DNA of 64,000 nucleotides. It comes from Deinococcus sonorensis KR-87 (GTDB taxonomy: Bacteria; Deinococcota; Deinococci; Deinococcales; Deinococcaceae). Position 1 is the stretch's first letter, and every line of letters starts with the position of its first letter. The position numbers were made by a program, and so were the translations under genes. The notes under the pieces were generated by a model. The model saw only the letters and a list, made by a program, of their open reading frames with translations, made no database searches and was not told where the DNA came from. Shown here piece after piece: positions 22,731 to 30,443 of the stretch. The stretch covers positions 62,001 to 126,000 of the forward strand of contig NZ_CP158299.1 in NCBI RefSeq assembly GCF_040256395.1, written 5' to 3'.

Positions 22731-23175
22731 GTCAGACTCCTTCGGGGCCGCCCAGCGGAACGGGCCAGCCCGAGCGGTACACCGTCAATACAGAGGTGCT
22801 CAATTCAACTTGCAGATCCCGGCAGATCACCAGGACTGCGACTTCCCAGAGCTTATGGACGACGCATGAGCATCAAATTTGATATGTGCCCGAAACGACT
22901 CATAACTTCAGGCCAAATCAACGTGTGAAAAAGTTCATTCTTGCCAGTTTCTGTCCAGCAGAACAGTGTTTTTTAAATGAGAAGTGTTCTAATCATCTCA
23001 TCCATGTACTCATTTTCTTTTCGGGGAAGTCCTTAGAATAGGCTGGTTCAGGGTCAAATTCAGACGCGAAAGCCCACCTTCCGGTGGGCTAGATCACGTT
23101 TCAAAATGGCGGCTTGGCCTTTCCCCCCATTGCCAACACGGCAGAGGCAGGCGCGTAGCCATTCATTCTCACATT
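22731..23175. other. 445-base AT-richer intergenic region
   Basis: Separates the 3D-domain gene from ftsI, which lies upstream on the same strand. It must hold the promoter of the 3D gene and the end of the division-cluster transcript. It is clearly richer in A and T than its surroundings. One hairpin is listed separately; no gene was supported. Confidence 0.5.
23069..23090 (-). terminator. Hairpin terminator after ftsI
   Basis: On the minus strand, an 8-bp stem (23090-23083 with 23078-23071) and 4-base loop are followed by TTCGCG. Weak T run; position fits the end of the mraZ-ftsI transcript. Confidence 0.45.
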
Positions 23176-24510
23176 TTATTCATGTTCAGGGCTGGGCAGA
23201 GCGGCCCACTTGGACAGCACCGCCGCCGCCACATCGCGGTAGATGGGAGCCGCCAGCATCGAACCGTGGTAATTCTCCTTGGCGCCGTGAACCATCACGG
23301 CCAGCGTGATGCGCGGCCGGTCAGCCGGGAAGAAGCCGGCAAAGGTGCTGTCGTAGATGCTGCTGCTGTACCGGCCATCAATCACCACCTGGGCGGTGCC
23401 AGTCTTGCCGGCCAGATCAAAGCCCTTGATGCCCGCCTGGGTGGGAATGCCGTCACGAATCACGTTGTGCAGCAGCGTGCGGATGGTGCGGGCGGTCTGA
23501 GGGCTGATCACCTCGCGCCGTTCCCCCTGCGGCTCACCCACCACCAGCTGCGGCGAGACGTACAGCCCGTCGTTGGCCAGCGCGTTGTAGGCCGCGGCCA
23601 GCTGCAGGGTGGTGCTGCTCATGCCCTGACCGAAGGCGTTGGTGGTGCGCACCAGATCATCCCAGCGGCGCAGCGGCTGCAGCGTGCCGCTGGCGCTCGG
23701 CAGGCCGGTCAGCTCCACATCCTGACCGAAGCCGTAGCTGGTGAGGTAGCGGCGCAGGCGCTCATTGGGAAAATGCTCCACCACATGCGACATGCCCACG
23801 TTGCTGCTGTAGCGCAGGACCTGCTGGGTGGTCAGGGCCTTGGGGTGCGGCACCGCGTCGTGAATGGTGGACCCGAACCGCCCGCCCACGCGCCGCGACA
23901 TCGGGGTGTCGTAGAGGGTGCCAGGGCTGGTCAGGCCTTCCTGCAGCGCAGCCGCCACCACCAGCCCCTTGATGGTGGACCCCGGCTCGAAGCGGTCCAA
24001 GAAGGGCCGGTTGCGCCGGGCCGCGTCGTTGTAGTCGCGCCAGTGGTTCGGATCGAAGGGCGGGTAGCTGGCGGCCGCCAGCACCTTGCCGGTCCGCACG
24101 TCCAGTGCCACCAGCGAGGCGTACTCGGCGTCGTGGGCCAGCACACCCTTCTTCAGCTCATCCTCGGCCGCCGCCTGAATCGCCGGATCAATCGTCAGCG
24201 TGACGTTCTGCCCGGCCGAGAGCTGGGCATCATAGGCGTTCTCCAGCCCCTCCAGGCCCCGCTCGGTGCCCATCATGCCCAGCAGCTGCCCGGCCAGCGC
24301 GCCGTTCGGGTACACCCGCCGGTCGCCCACCGAGCGGGCCAGCACCGCGCCCCCCTCGGTCACGATGCTGCCGCGCACCTGCAGCACCGCGCGCCGGACC
24401 CCCTGCGGCAGACCCCATTCCAGCTGAGCATAGGCCCAGACCAGCATGCTGAACGCCAGCAGCGCGAGGACCTGCATGAACCTGGAGCGGGCACGGATTT
24501 TCATTTCCAT
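23176..24510 (-). CDS. ftsI: Penicillin-binding transpeptidase, FtsI-like (short form)
   Basis: Cross-links septal peptidoglycan. 444 residues: N-terminal membrane anchor (residues 12-30), a short linker region, then the transpeptidase with catalytic Ser178 in EPGSTIKG, YSSN (234-237) and KTG (369-371). Most FtsI proteins have 550-600 residues; here the N-terminal pedestal domain is largely missing. Position after mraZ, rsmH and an FtsL-like gene supports the septal role. Confidence 0.92.
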   Translation of the reverse strand: MEMKIRARSRFMQVLALLAFSMLVWAYAQLEWGLPQGVRRAVLQVRGSIVTEGGAVLARSVGDRRVYPNGALAGQLLGMMGTERGLEGLENAYDAQLSAGQNVTLTIDPAIQAAAEDELKKGVLAHDAEYASLVALDVRTGKVLAAASYPPFDPNHWRDYNDAARRNRPFLDRFEPGSTIKGLVVAAALQEGLTSPGTLYDTPMSRRVGGRFGSTIHDAVPHPKALTTQQVLRYSSNVGMSHVVEHFPNERLRRYLTSYGFGQDVELTGLPSASGTLQPLRRWDDLVRTTNAFGQGMSSTTLQLAAAYNALANDGLYVSPQLVVGEPQGERREVISPQTARTIRTLLHNVIRDGIPTQAGIKGFDLAGKTGTAQVVIDGRYSSSIYDSTFAGFFPADRPRITLAVMVHGAKENYHGSMLAAPIYRDVAAAVLSKWAALPSPEHE

Positions 24511-24862
24511 CGGGTGGTGACCTCAAGCGGAGCGGGGTGGGGGGGTGGGGGGGAAGATCGGCGGGAAGCGGGACCGACGGCAGCACCTGCACCGATTTGG
24601 GGGCCTGGGCGTACGTCTGCATGCCGTTGGCCAGCGCCCAGTCGCGTACGCGTTGTTCGCTGGTCAGGCCCTGCACCTCCACGCTCAGCTCGTCGCGCTG
24701 GCGCTGCAGATCGGTGCGCTCCTGCCGGATGTCGCGCAGCTGCTGGTAGGTGTCGCGGGTCTGAAACCGCAGCGTGACCAGGGCGCAGGCCAGCAGCAGA
24801 TAAATCAGGATGTAGCGCAGCGCCCGCGCCCGCCAGGTGCTGGCCGAGAGCTGCGCGGTCAT
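24230..24862 (-). CDS. ftsL: FtsL-like division protein, probably frameshifted in a poly-C tract
   Basis: The first 95 codons encode an FtsL-like bitopic protein: a helix at 16-32 (YILIYLLLACALVTL), then a coiled coil (TYQQLRDIRQERTDLQRQRD) and a short tail. Position between rsmH (4-base overlap) and ftsI fits FtsL. As read, the frame then runs 280 bases into ftsI with a non-protein-like sequence. The change comes at two runs of seven C on the coding strand (24553-24547 and 24545-24539). One C fewer would end the gene at a TGA at 24525-24523, just before ftsI. The true gene is therefore probably 24523-24862. Confidence 0.6.
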   Translation of the reverse strand: MTAQLSASTWRARALRYILIYLLLACALVTLRFQTRDTYQQLRDIRQERTDLQRQRDELSVEVQGLTSEQRVRDWALANGMQTYAQAPKSVQVLPSVPLPADLPPHPPTPLRLRSPPDGNENPCPLQVHAGPRAAGVQHAGLGLCSAGMGSAAGGPARGAAGARQHRDRGGRGAGPLGGRPAGVPERRAGRAAAGHDGHRAGPGGAGERL

Positions 24863-25740
24863 GGCTGCACCGGCCGTTTCTCGGCGGCGCGCAGCTTGGC
24901 GCTGCGCGAGCGCGGGTTGCGCTCCTCTTCCTCGGGCGTGGCGGTCAGCGGGCGCTTGCTGAGCGGCTCCAGGTCCGGCTGCCCCTTCATCCAGCGCTTC
25001 ACGATGCGGTCTTCCAGGCTGTGAAAGCTGATGACCGCCAGCCGGCCTCCGGGTGCCAGCAGCCGGTGGGCCGCCTCCAGGCCGTCCCGCAGCGCCCCCA
25101 GCTCGTCGTTGACGTGAATTCGCAGCGCCTGGAAGGTGCGCCGGGCCGGATGGATGCCGCGCGCGTGCCCGCCGGGATACGCCCGCTTGATCAGCTCGGC
25201 CAGTTCAGTGGTGGTGCGGATCGGGGCACGGTCGCGGGCCGCCACGATCGCCCGCGCGATGCGCCGCGAATGCCGCTCCTCGCCGTACTCGTAAATGATG
25301 GCCGCCAGCTCCTCGTCGCTGAGCGTGTTCACCACGTCGGCCGCGCTGTCGCCACTCTGGCTCATCCGCATGTCCAGCGGCGCCTCGGTGTGGTAGGAGA
25401 AGCCGCGCTGGCTGTCGTCCAGCTGGAAGCTGGACACGCCGATGTCCAGCAGCACCCCGTCCACCTGCGTCACGCCCAGCGGAGCGAGCAGCTCCTCCAT
25501 GTCGCGGTAGTTGCCCTGCACCAGTTGCAGGTCTTCCAGTTCGCCGGCCTCCACGCGGCTGAGCGCGTAGGGGTCCTGGTCAATGCCGATCACGCGCGCG
25601 CCGCTCTTCAGAAGCAGCCGGGTGTGGCCGCCCCCGCCCAGCGTGCCGTCCACGTAGAGCTTGCCGGGGCCGGGATTCAGGGCCTCCAGCACCTCCTGAG
25701 CGAGGACCGGCAGATGGGTGAGGGTGGGGGGCTGGGTCAT
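24859..25740 (-). CDS. rsmH: 16S rRNA (cytosine1402-N4)-methyltransferase RsmH
   Basis: Methylates C1402 of 16S rRNA with AdoMet. 293 residues. Motifs: VDGTLGGGGHTRLLL (AdoMet binding), GVLLDIGVSSFQLDD, ARRTFQALRIHVNDEL and ISFHSLEDRIVKRW. ATG 25740 is the family-like start (MTQPPTLTHLPVLAQEVLE); the longer frame upstream overlaps mraZ. It overlaps the FtsL-like gene by 4 bases (ATGA). Confidence 0.96.
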   Translation of the reverse strand: MTQPPTLTHLPVLAQEVLEALNPGPGKLYVDGTLGGGGHTRLLLKSGARVIGIDQDPYALSRVEAGELEDLQLVQGNYRDMEELLAPLGVTQVDGVLLDIGVSSFQLDDSQRGFSYHTEAPLDMRMSQSGDSAADVVNTLSDEELAAIIYEYGEERHSRRIARAIVAARDRAPIRTTTELAELIKRAYPGGHARGIHPARRTFQALRIHVNDELGALRDGLEAAHRLLAPGGRLAVISFHSLEDRIVKRWMKGQPDLEPLSKRPLTATPEEEERNPRSRSAKLRAAEKRPVQP

Positions 25741-25766
25741 GGATGGGGTCCCGGAAGTCACAAGAG

Positions 25767-26195
25767 TCAGGCGATGAAGTTGGCCAGCAGATCGGGGCGG
25801 GGCGGGTCGTCCTGCACGGCCTGAATGGCGGCGTCCCAGCGGGCTGGGTTCCACAGTTCCAGGCGCCCGGGGGCGCCGGCCACCACCACCTCGGTGTTCA
25901 GGTCGGCGAACGTCCGCAGCGGCTGCGGCACCGAAACGCGGCTCTGGTTGTCGAGCCGGCTCTTGCTAGCGCCGCTGTAGAAGAAGCGGACGAAGGCGCG
26001 GCTGCCCGGATCGGTGAGCGGGAGCGTTTCCAGCTGCTCCTCCACCCGCTTCCAGGCCGCCAGCGGAAAGATGTACAGGCAGCCTTCCATGCCGCGCGTC
26101 AGGATCATGCCGTCTTCCACAAATTCACGGAACGCGGGCGGCACCACCACCCGGCCCTTGTCATCGATCGAGTACGGATATTCACCAAACGGCAA
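25767..26195 (-). CDS. mraZ: Transcriptional regulator MraZ
   Basis: 142 residues with two SpoVT/AbrB-like halves: YSIDDKGRVVVPPAFRE and LDNQSRVSVPQPLR, each with the D-x-x-x-R signature. MraZ represses the division and cell wall operon, including its own promoter. TTG start with GAGGAG 4 bases upstream. First gene of mraZ-rsmH-ftsL-ftsI; an array of candidate MraZ boxes lies upstream. Confidence 0.95.
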   Translation of the reverse strand: MPFGEYPYSIDDKGRVVVPPAFREFVEDGMILTRGMEGCLYIFPLAAWKRVEEQLETLPLTDPGSRAFVRFFYSGASKSRLDNQSRVSVPQPLRTFADLNTEVVVAGAPGRLELWNPARWDAAIQAVQDDPPRPDLLANFIA

Positions 26196-26289
26196 GACGC
26201 TCCTCTACGGTTTCCCACCGGCACCCACCCCAAGTGGCCGATCTGCTGCCAGAAAAGTCGCCTGGACACGGTGCTGCGCCGATGCGCGA

Positions 26290-26340
26290 AGTGTAACACC
26301 CGTTTCCACGTTTTACCACTGTTTCCCACATTTCCCCCCG
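26290..26340 (-). promoter_or_regulatory. mraZ promoter with tandem MraZ boxes
   Basis: On the minus strand the extended -10 TGT-TACACT ends at 26290. Upstream, four consecutive 10-base units (26340-26331, 26330-26321, 26320-26311, 26310-26301) carry G-rich cores followed by A runs: CGGGGGGAAA, TGTGGGAAAC, AGTGGTAAAA, CGTGGAAACG. A 10-base repeat with a TGGG-like core matches the known way MraZ octamers bind direct repeats. Confidence 0.65.
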
Positions 26341-26445
26341 AAACGCGGGAAAGTGTTCCCCTTTTCCCCACGCGGATACCCCGGCACCCTGCTCACTCCG
26401 GTTCGCGGGCCCACCGTCAGGGACCTCCGTCCGGGCAGGCGCCTC

Positions 26446-26451
26446 TACACT
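26446..26451 (+). promoter_or_regulatory. Leaderless -10 of the DUF423 gene
   Basis: TACACT at 26446-26451, six bases before ATG 26458. Confidence 0.55.
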
Positions 26452-26457
26452 GCGGCC

Positions 26458-26826
26458 ATGACCCGCACCTCTGCTCCACCGCCCACCGCCCTCTACGGCG
26501 CCGTGTTGGCCGGCATCGGCGTGGCCCTGGGGGCCTTCGGCGCCCACGGCCTGAAAACGGTCCTGACCCCGGACCTGCTGGCCACCTTCGAAACGGGCGT
26601 GCGCTACCAGATGTACCACGGACTGGGCCTGCTGGCGCTGGGCGCACTGCCTAACCAGCGCCGCGCGCCCCTGTTTCTGCTGGCCGGCACGGTGGTGTTC
26701 AGCGGGAGCCTGTACCTGCTGAGCCTCAGCGGCGTGAAGTGGCTGGGAGCCATCACCCCCATCGGCGGGGTGCTGCAGTTGATCGGCTGGGGACTGGCCG
26801 CATTGGACGCCCGTCCGCGTCAGTAA
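26458..26826 (+). CDS. DUF423 family membrane protein
   Basis: 122 residues, four membrane helices, with the family opening GAVLAGIGVALGAFGAHGLK and the later YHGLGLLALG. Function of the family is not known. ATG 26458 is placed by the leaderless promoter directly upstream. It is divergent from mraZ and converges on rnpB. Confidence 0.88.
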   Translation: MTRTSAPPPTALYGAVLAGIGVALGAFGAHGLKTVLTPDLLATFETGVRYQMYHGLGLLALGALPNQRRAPLFLLAGTVVFSGSLYLLSLSGVKWLGAITPIGGVLQLIGWGLAALDARPRQ

Positions 26827-26828
26827 AC

Positions 26829-26861
26829 AGCAGCGGTCCCCTCTGCTCGGGGACCGCTGCT
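26829..26861 (+). terminator. Strong hairpin between the DUF423 gene and rnpB
   Basis: Perfect 13-bp stem (26829-26841 with 26849-26861), 7-base loop, directly after the stop. No T run, but as a symmetric hairpin between converging genes it could end both transcripts. Confidence 0.55.
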
Positions 26862-26867
26862 CTGCTG

Positions 26868-27282
<415 letters not shown>

Positions 27283-27288
27283 GGCGGC

Positions 27289-27297
27289 AGTATAGCA
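27289..27297 (-). promoter_or_regulatory. rnpB promoter (extended -10)
   Basis: TGC followed by TATACT on the minus strand (27297 to 27289), about seven bases before the deduced RNase P RNA 5' end. Confidence 0.6.
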
Positions 27298-27334
27298 GTG
27301 GTTGCTGCGGGCCGGGCCTGTCCGCCGCTCCGGC

Positions 27335-27764
27335 TCAGTTCAGGCGGGCCAGCACCCGGGCCAGCACCGTCACCTCGTCCGGCGAGAGGTCCTGAATAAT
27401 CTCGCCCGCGATGCCCTGCGCCGAGGTCAGCGCGTGGCCCAGCAGTTCCTGGCCGGCGGGCGTCAGGGCGGCGTACCCGGCCCGGGCGTCCCGGGGGTCA
27501 CTCTGGCGCACCACCAGCCCGATAGCGGGTGATGCCGGACGCGGTGAGCCCCAGATGCCCCGCCAGTTCTACCCGGCGCAGGCGTCCCTGGGGCGCCTGA
27601 CCGAGGTGCAGCAGCACGGCAAAATCCGCGAATCTCAGGCCATGCAGGCTGCCCAGACGGTGGTTAAAGCGGCGGCTCAGGGACGCTTCAGCGCGGGCCA
27701 GGTCCAGGCAGCCGGTCAGCGGGGCGCCGGGCTTCGGGCCGTCGGGCAGTTCCTGAGGGCTCAG
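27335..27764 (-). pseudogene. MarR-family regulator, broken by a frameshift and small deletion
   Basis: Two minus-strand frames together spell a MarR protein. The first gives helices and half of the DNA-binding helix-turn-helix (FADFAVLLHLGQAPQGRLRR, VELAGHLGLTASGITR) and then stops. The second, starting at about 27525, gives the wing and C-terminal helices (IGLVVRQSDPRDARAGYAAL, LSPDEVTVLARVLARLN) to the stop at 27335. About seven residues of the recognition helix are missing at the junction (27521-27530). No good start codon is seen; the 5' end overlaps the ATPase stop. The protein should not be functional. Confidence 0.75.
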
Positions 27765-28267
27765 CTGGCGGCCTGCGCGGGCCGGGACAGGGCCAGTTCG
27801 AGCCGCCCGACGAGCCCGAACTGGCCCTCCATCAGCGCGAACATCTCCGGGCTCACCGCGAAGGCGGAGTTCTCGCCCTGCTGCTGATTTCTGCCGAACA
27901 CCCGCCTTCGCCGCTCGTCCAGCTGGGCGTCCACGAAGTGGGCCTGCACCGCCACACCCGCAGTCTGGGCGAGGGCGCGCAGACGCTGCCGGTCCTCACG
28001 CCGCAGCGGGCCGAGGTCCAGCACCACATCGGTGCCGTGCGGCAGTACCTGCAGGCAGACCGACCAGATCAGCCCCTCGCAGCGGCGGGTCCGCTCCAGC
28101 ACCCACTCCAGGCTGGTGGCCGGCGTCAGGTCCGGCAGGTACAGCCGCTTCATCCACTCGTCGATGGAAAAGGAAACCGCGCCGTGTTCGCGCGCGAGCT
28201 GGGCCGCGAGGGTCGATTTTCCAGCGCCCTGTGGGCCGTAGATCAGATGGACCGTTCCTGTGTTCAT
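27761..28267 (-). CDS. P-loop ATPase/small-molecule kinase-like protein
   Basis: 168 residues. Walker A GPQGAGKST near the N-terminus, then FSIDEWMKRLYLPD and VVLDLGPLRREDRQRL, the layout of zeta-toxin/chloramphenicol-phosphotransferase-like kinases. The C-terminal GRNQQQGENSAFAVSPEMF fits the lid of this group. ATG 28267 is preferred because the P-loop follows at the usual distance; ATG 28297 is possible. Substrate unknown. It lies directly upstream of the broken marR gene. Confidence 0.75.
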   Translation of the reverse strand: MNTGTVHLIYGPQGAGKSTLAAQLAREHGAVSFSIDEWMKRLYLPDLTPATSLEWVLERTRRCEGLIWSVCLQVLPHGTDVVLDLGPLRREDRQRLRALAQTAGVAVQAHFVDAQLDERRRRVFGRNQQQGENSAFAVSPEMFALMEGQFGLVGRLELALSRPAQAAS

Positions 28268-28332
28268 ATTGATTTTGAGCAGGCAAGTATCTTTCAAGTA
28301 CCTCTTCCGTGCCTCCGCCGGCTCCTCTCCAC

Positions 28333-29094
28333 TCAGCCCCAGCGTTCGCGGGTCAGGCGGGCCTTTCGCTCCCAGACGTGATCCGGCACCAGCCGGGGGT
28401 TGAGTAGGTCATGCAGGTCACGGCTGTCCAGCTCGCGATACTGGCCACTCTCCAGCCCCTCCAGCCACAGGCCCCCGATGCGCACCCGCACCAGCCGGGT
28501 GACCGGGTGACCCACCGCGTCCAGCATCCGGCGCACCTGCCGGTTGCGCCCCTCGGTCAGCGTGACGTACAGGCCGCGCCCGGCCCGCTGCACCTGCGCC
28601 GGACTGGTCACGCCGTCTTCAAGTTCCACCCCGTCTTCCAGCTGATCCAGCGTCCGCTCGTCCGGCACGCCACCCTCCACCCAGGCGCGGTACACCTTCT
28701 CGTGGCCGAAGCGCGGGTGGGTGAGGCGCAGCGTCAGGTCGCCGTCGGTGGTGAGCAGCAGCAGTCCCTCCGAGTCGCGGTCGAGGCGGCCCACCGGATG
28801 CAGGCCCGGGGTGGGCGGCAGGCCGTCGAGCACGGTGGGCCGCCCACGCTCGTCCGCGGCGGTGGTCAGCACGCCGCGCGGCTTGTAGAGCGCGTAGGTG
28901 ACGTGCTGCACGTGCTCACCCACCGGCTCGCCGTCCACCCGGACTTCATCGGCGGGGTCCACCGACTGGCCCAGCGTGGCCACCACCCCATTGACCGTAA
29001 CGCGCCCAGCCTCGATCAGCGCCTCGGCGGCGCGGCGCGAGGCCACCCCGCTGCGCGCCAGACGCTTCTGCAGCCGTTCGCGCTCCGCGTCCAT
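28333..29094 (-). CDS. RsuA/RluB-family pseudouridine synthase
   Basis: 253 residues: an S4 RNA-binding domain (residues 5-50, LQKRLARSGVASRRAAEALI), then the catalytic domain with VGRLDRDSEGLLLLT carrying the catalytic Asp, and RNRQVRRMLDAVGH. It makes pseudouridine in 23S or 16S rRNA; RluB is the most likely subtype but this was not proven. It starts 3 bases after the stop of the small membrane protein gene. Confidence 0.92.
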   Translation of the reverse strand: MDAERERLQKRLARSGVASRRAAEALIEAGRVTVNGVVATLGQSVDPADEVRVDGEPVGEHVQHVTYALYKPRGVLTTAADERGRPTVLDGLPPTPGLHPVGRLDRDSEGLLLLTTDGDLTLRLTHPRFGHEKVYRAWVEGGVPDERTLDQLEDGVELEDGVTSPAQVQRAGRGLYVTLTEGRNRQVRRMLDAVGHPVTRLVRVRIGGLWLEGLESGQYRELDSRDLHDLLNPRLVPDHVWERKARLTRERWG

Positions 29095-29097
29095 CGG

Positions 29098-29445
29098 CTA
29101 GCCCCTCCGTCCGGGCAGCAGCAGCGCCAGCACCGCCAGCAGCAGCAGCACACCGCTCAGGCCCAGCACGCCCGCCTGCAACGCGCCGCCCATGCCGGTC
29201 CGCAACGCCGCCGGAATCAGGGTGGCCACCAGCAGCAGGTTGCCGGCCGCCAGCCCGGTCACCGCCTGAGCGCTGGGCCGCCACGCTCCGGCCAGCAGCT
29301 GCACCCCCCAGGCGGCGACCAGCGCCGCGGCCACCCGCAGCAGCCACAGCGGATTCACGGCCAGCAGGCTGCCGGGCAGGAAGTACAGAAGCAGTCCCAG
29401 CGGCAGAAACAGCAGGGCATTCACAACAAACACGGCGCTCAGCAC
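29098..29445 (-). CDS. Small membrane protein of unknown function
   Basis: 115 residues with four predicted membrane helices (residues about 2-28, 33-55, 60-82, 85-110). No family recognised. The GTG start lies 7 bases after a TACACT -10 (29458 to 29453), a leaderless start. It is divergent from truB and probably co-transcribed with the pseudouridine synthase gene. Confidence 0.7.
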   Translation of the reverse strand: MLSAVFVVNALLFLPLGLLLYFLPGSLLAVNPLWLLRVAAALVAAWGVQLLAGAWRPSAQAVTGLAAGNLLLVATLIPAALRTGMGGALQAGVLGLSGVLLLLAVLALLLPGRRG

Positions 29446-29452
29446 GTCCCGC

Positions 29453-29485
29453 AGTGTACCGCCCGCCTCCGGGGCAGGCTACCCT
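29453..29485. promoter_or_regulatory. Divergent leaderless promoters (membrane protein / truB)
   Basis: Minus-strand TACACT (29458 to 29453) serves the membrane protein gene, and plus-strand TACCCT (29480-29485) lies six bases before the truB ATG at 29492. The two -10 boxes are 21 bases apart. Confidence 0.55.
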
Positions 29486-29491
29486 GGACAG

Positions 29492-30427
29492 ATGCCCGTG
29501 TACGTCACCGACAAGCCGCTGCACCTGACCTCCCACGACGTGGTGGCCCGCGCCCGCCGCCTGCTCGGCACCCGGCGGGTGGGCCACACCGGGACGCTGG
29601 ACCCCCTGGCGACCGGCGTGCTTGTGCTGTGCGTGGACGACAGCACCAAACTGGTGCAGTTCATGGAGCGCGACAGCAAGGACTATCTGGCCTACATCAG
29701 CCTGGGCGCCGGCACCCCGACGCTGGACGCCGAGGGCCCGCTGGACCGGGAGGAAGCGGTGCCGCCGCTGACGCCGGAGATGGTGCAACGCACCCTGGAC
29801 CAGTTTCTGGGGCCTCAGCAGCAGGTGCCGCCGCAATACAGCGCCATTCAGGTCAACGGTCAGCGGGCCTACGCGGCGGCTCGGGCGGGTGGCCAACTCG
29901 ACCTGCCGGCCCGCGACATCCACATCCATGAGCTGCGGCTGCTGGGCCAGTACCCGAAGGTCCAGGACGCGCCCCGGACCTTCGCGCCGGACGAGGCGGG
30001 CCGCTGGACCCCTGCCGAGCGCGGGCAGACGTTCACCCTGCCGCCGGCCCTGGGCGAGCACCCCACCCTGCTGGTGTGGGCGCGGGTCGGCAGCGGCACC
30101 TACCTGCGCTCGCTGGCCCGCGATGTGGGCGCGCAGCTGGGCGTGCCGGCGCACCTCTCGGGGCTGATACGGACCCGGGCTGGCCGCTTCGGCCTGGAGC
30201 AGGCCAGCCCGCTGGACCAGCTGGCCGAAGCCACACCGCAGGACGACCTCTCGGCGCTGCAGCTGCCGCGGCTGGAGGCCACACCGGAGCTGGCCGTGCA
30301 GCTGCGGCAGGGCAAGCGGCCCGTCTGGCCAGAGGCGGGCCGCTTCGTGGTCACGCTGCAGGGGCAGTTGGTGGCGGTGGCGGACGGCGACGGGCAGCAC
30401 TTGCGGGTGGTGCGTGCCTGGGCCTGA
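29492..30427 (+). CDS. truB: tRNA pseudouridine(55) synthase TruB
   Basis: Makes pseudouridine 55 in the T-loop of tRNAs. 311 residues. The catalytic Asp is in GHTGTLDPLATGVL; the family opening DKPLHLTSHDVVARAR and PPQYSAIQVNGQRAY are also present, followed by a small C-terminal PUA-like end. The leaderless promoter upstream fixes the ATG. Confidence 0.96.
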   Translation: MPVYVTDKPLHLTSHDVVARARRLLGTRRVGHTGTLDPLATGVLVLCVDDSTKLVQFMERDSKDYLAYISLGAGTPTLDAEGPLDREEAVPPLTPEMVQRTLDQFLGPQQQVPPQYSAIQVNGQRAYAAARAGGQLDLPARDIHIHELRLLGQYPKVQDAPRTFAPDEAGRWTPAERGQTFTLPPALGEHPTLLVWARVGSGTYLRSLARDVGAQLGVPAHLSGLIRTRAGRFGLEQASPLDQLAEATPQDDLSALQLPRLEATPELAVQLRQGKRPVWPEAGRFVVTLQGQLVAVADGDGQHLRVVRAWA

Positions 30428-30431
30428 GCGC

Positions 30432-30437
30432 CATACT
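30432..30437 (+). promoter_or_regulatory. -10 box of the alpha/beta hydrolase gene
   Basis: CATACT (30432-30437), one base off the usual box, six bases before ATG 30444. Confidence 0.4.
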
Positions 30438-30443
30438 GGCCGC

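Noticed and set aside
22626..22928. Plus-strand frame of 100 codons in the gap after the 3D-domain gene
   Set aside because: Starts inside the 3D gene on the other strand, no ribosome binding site, no protein-like pattern.
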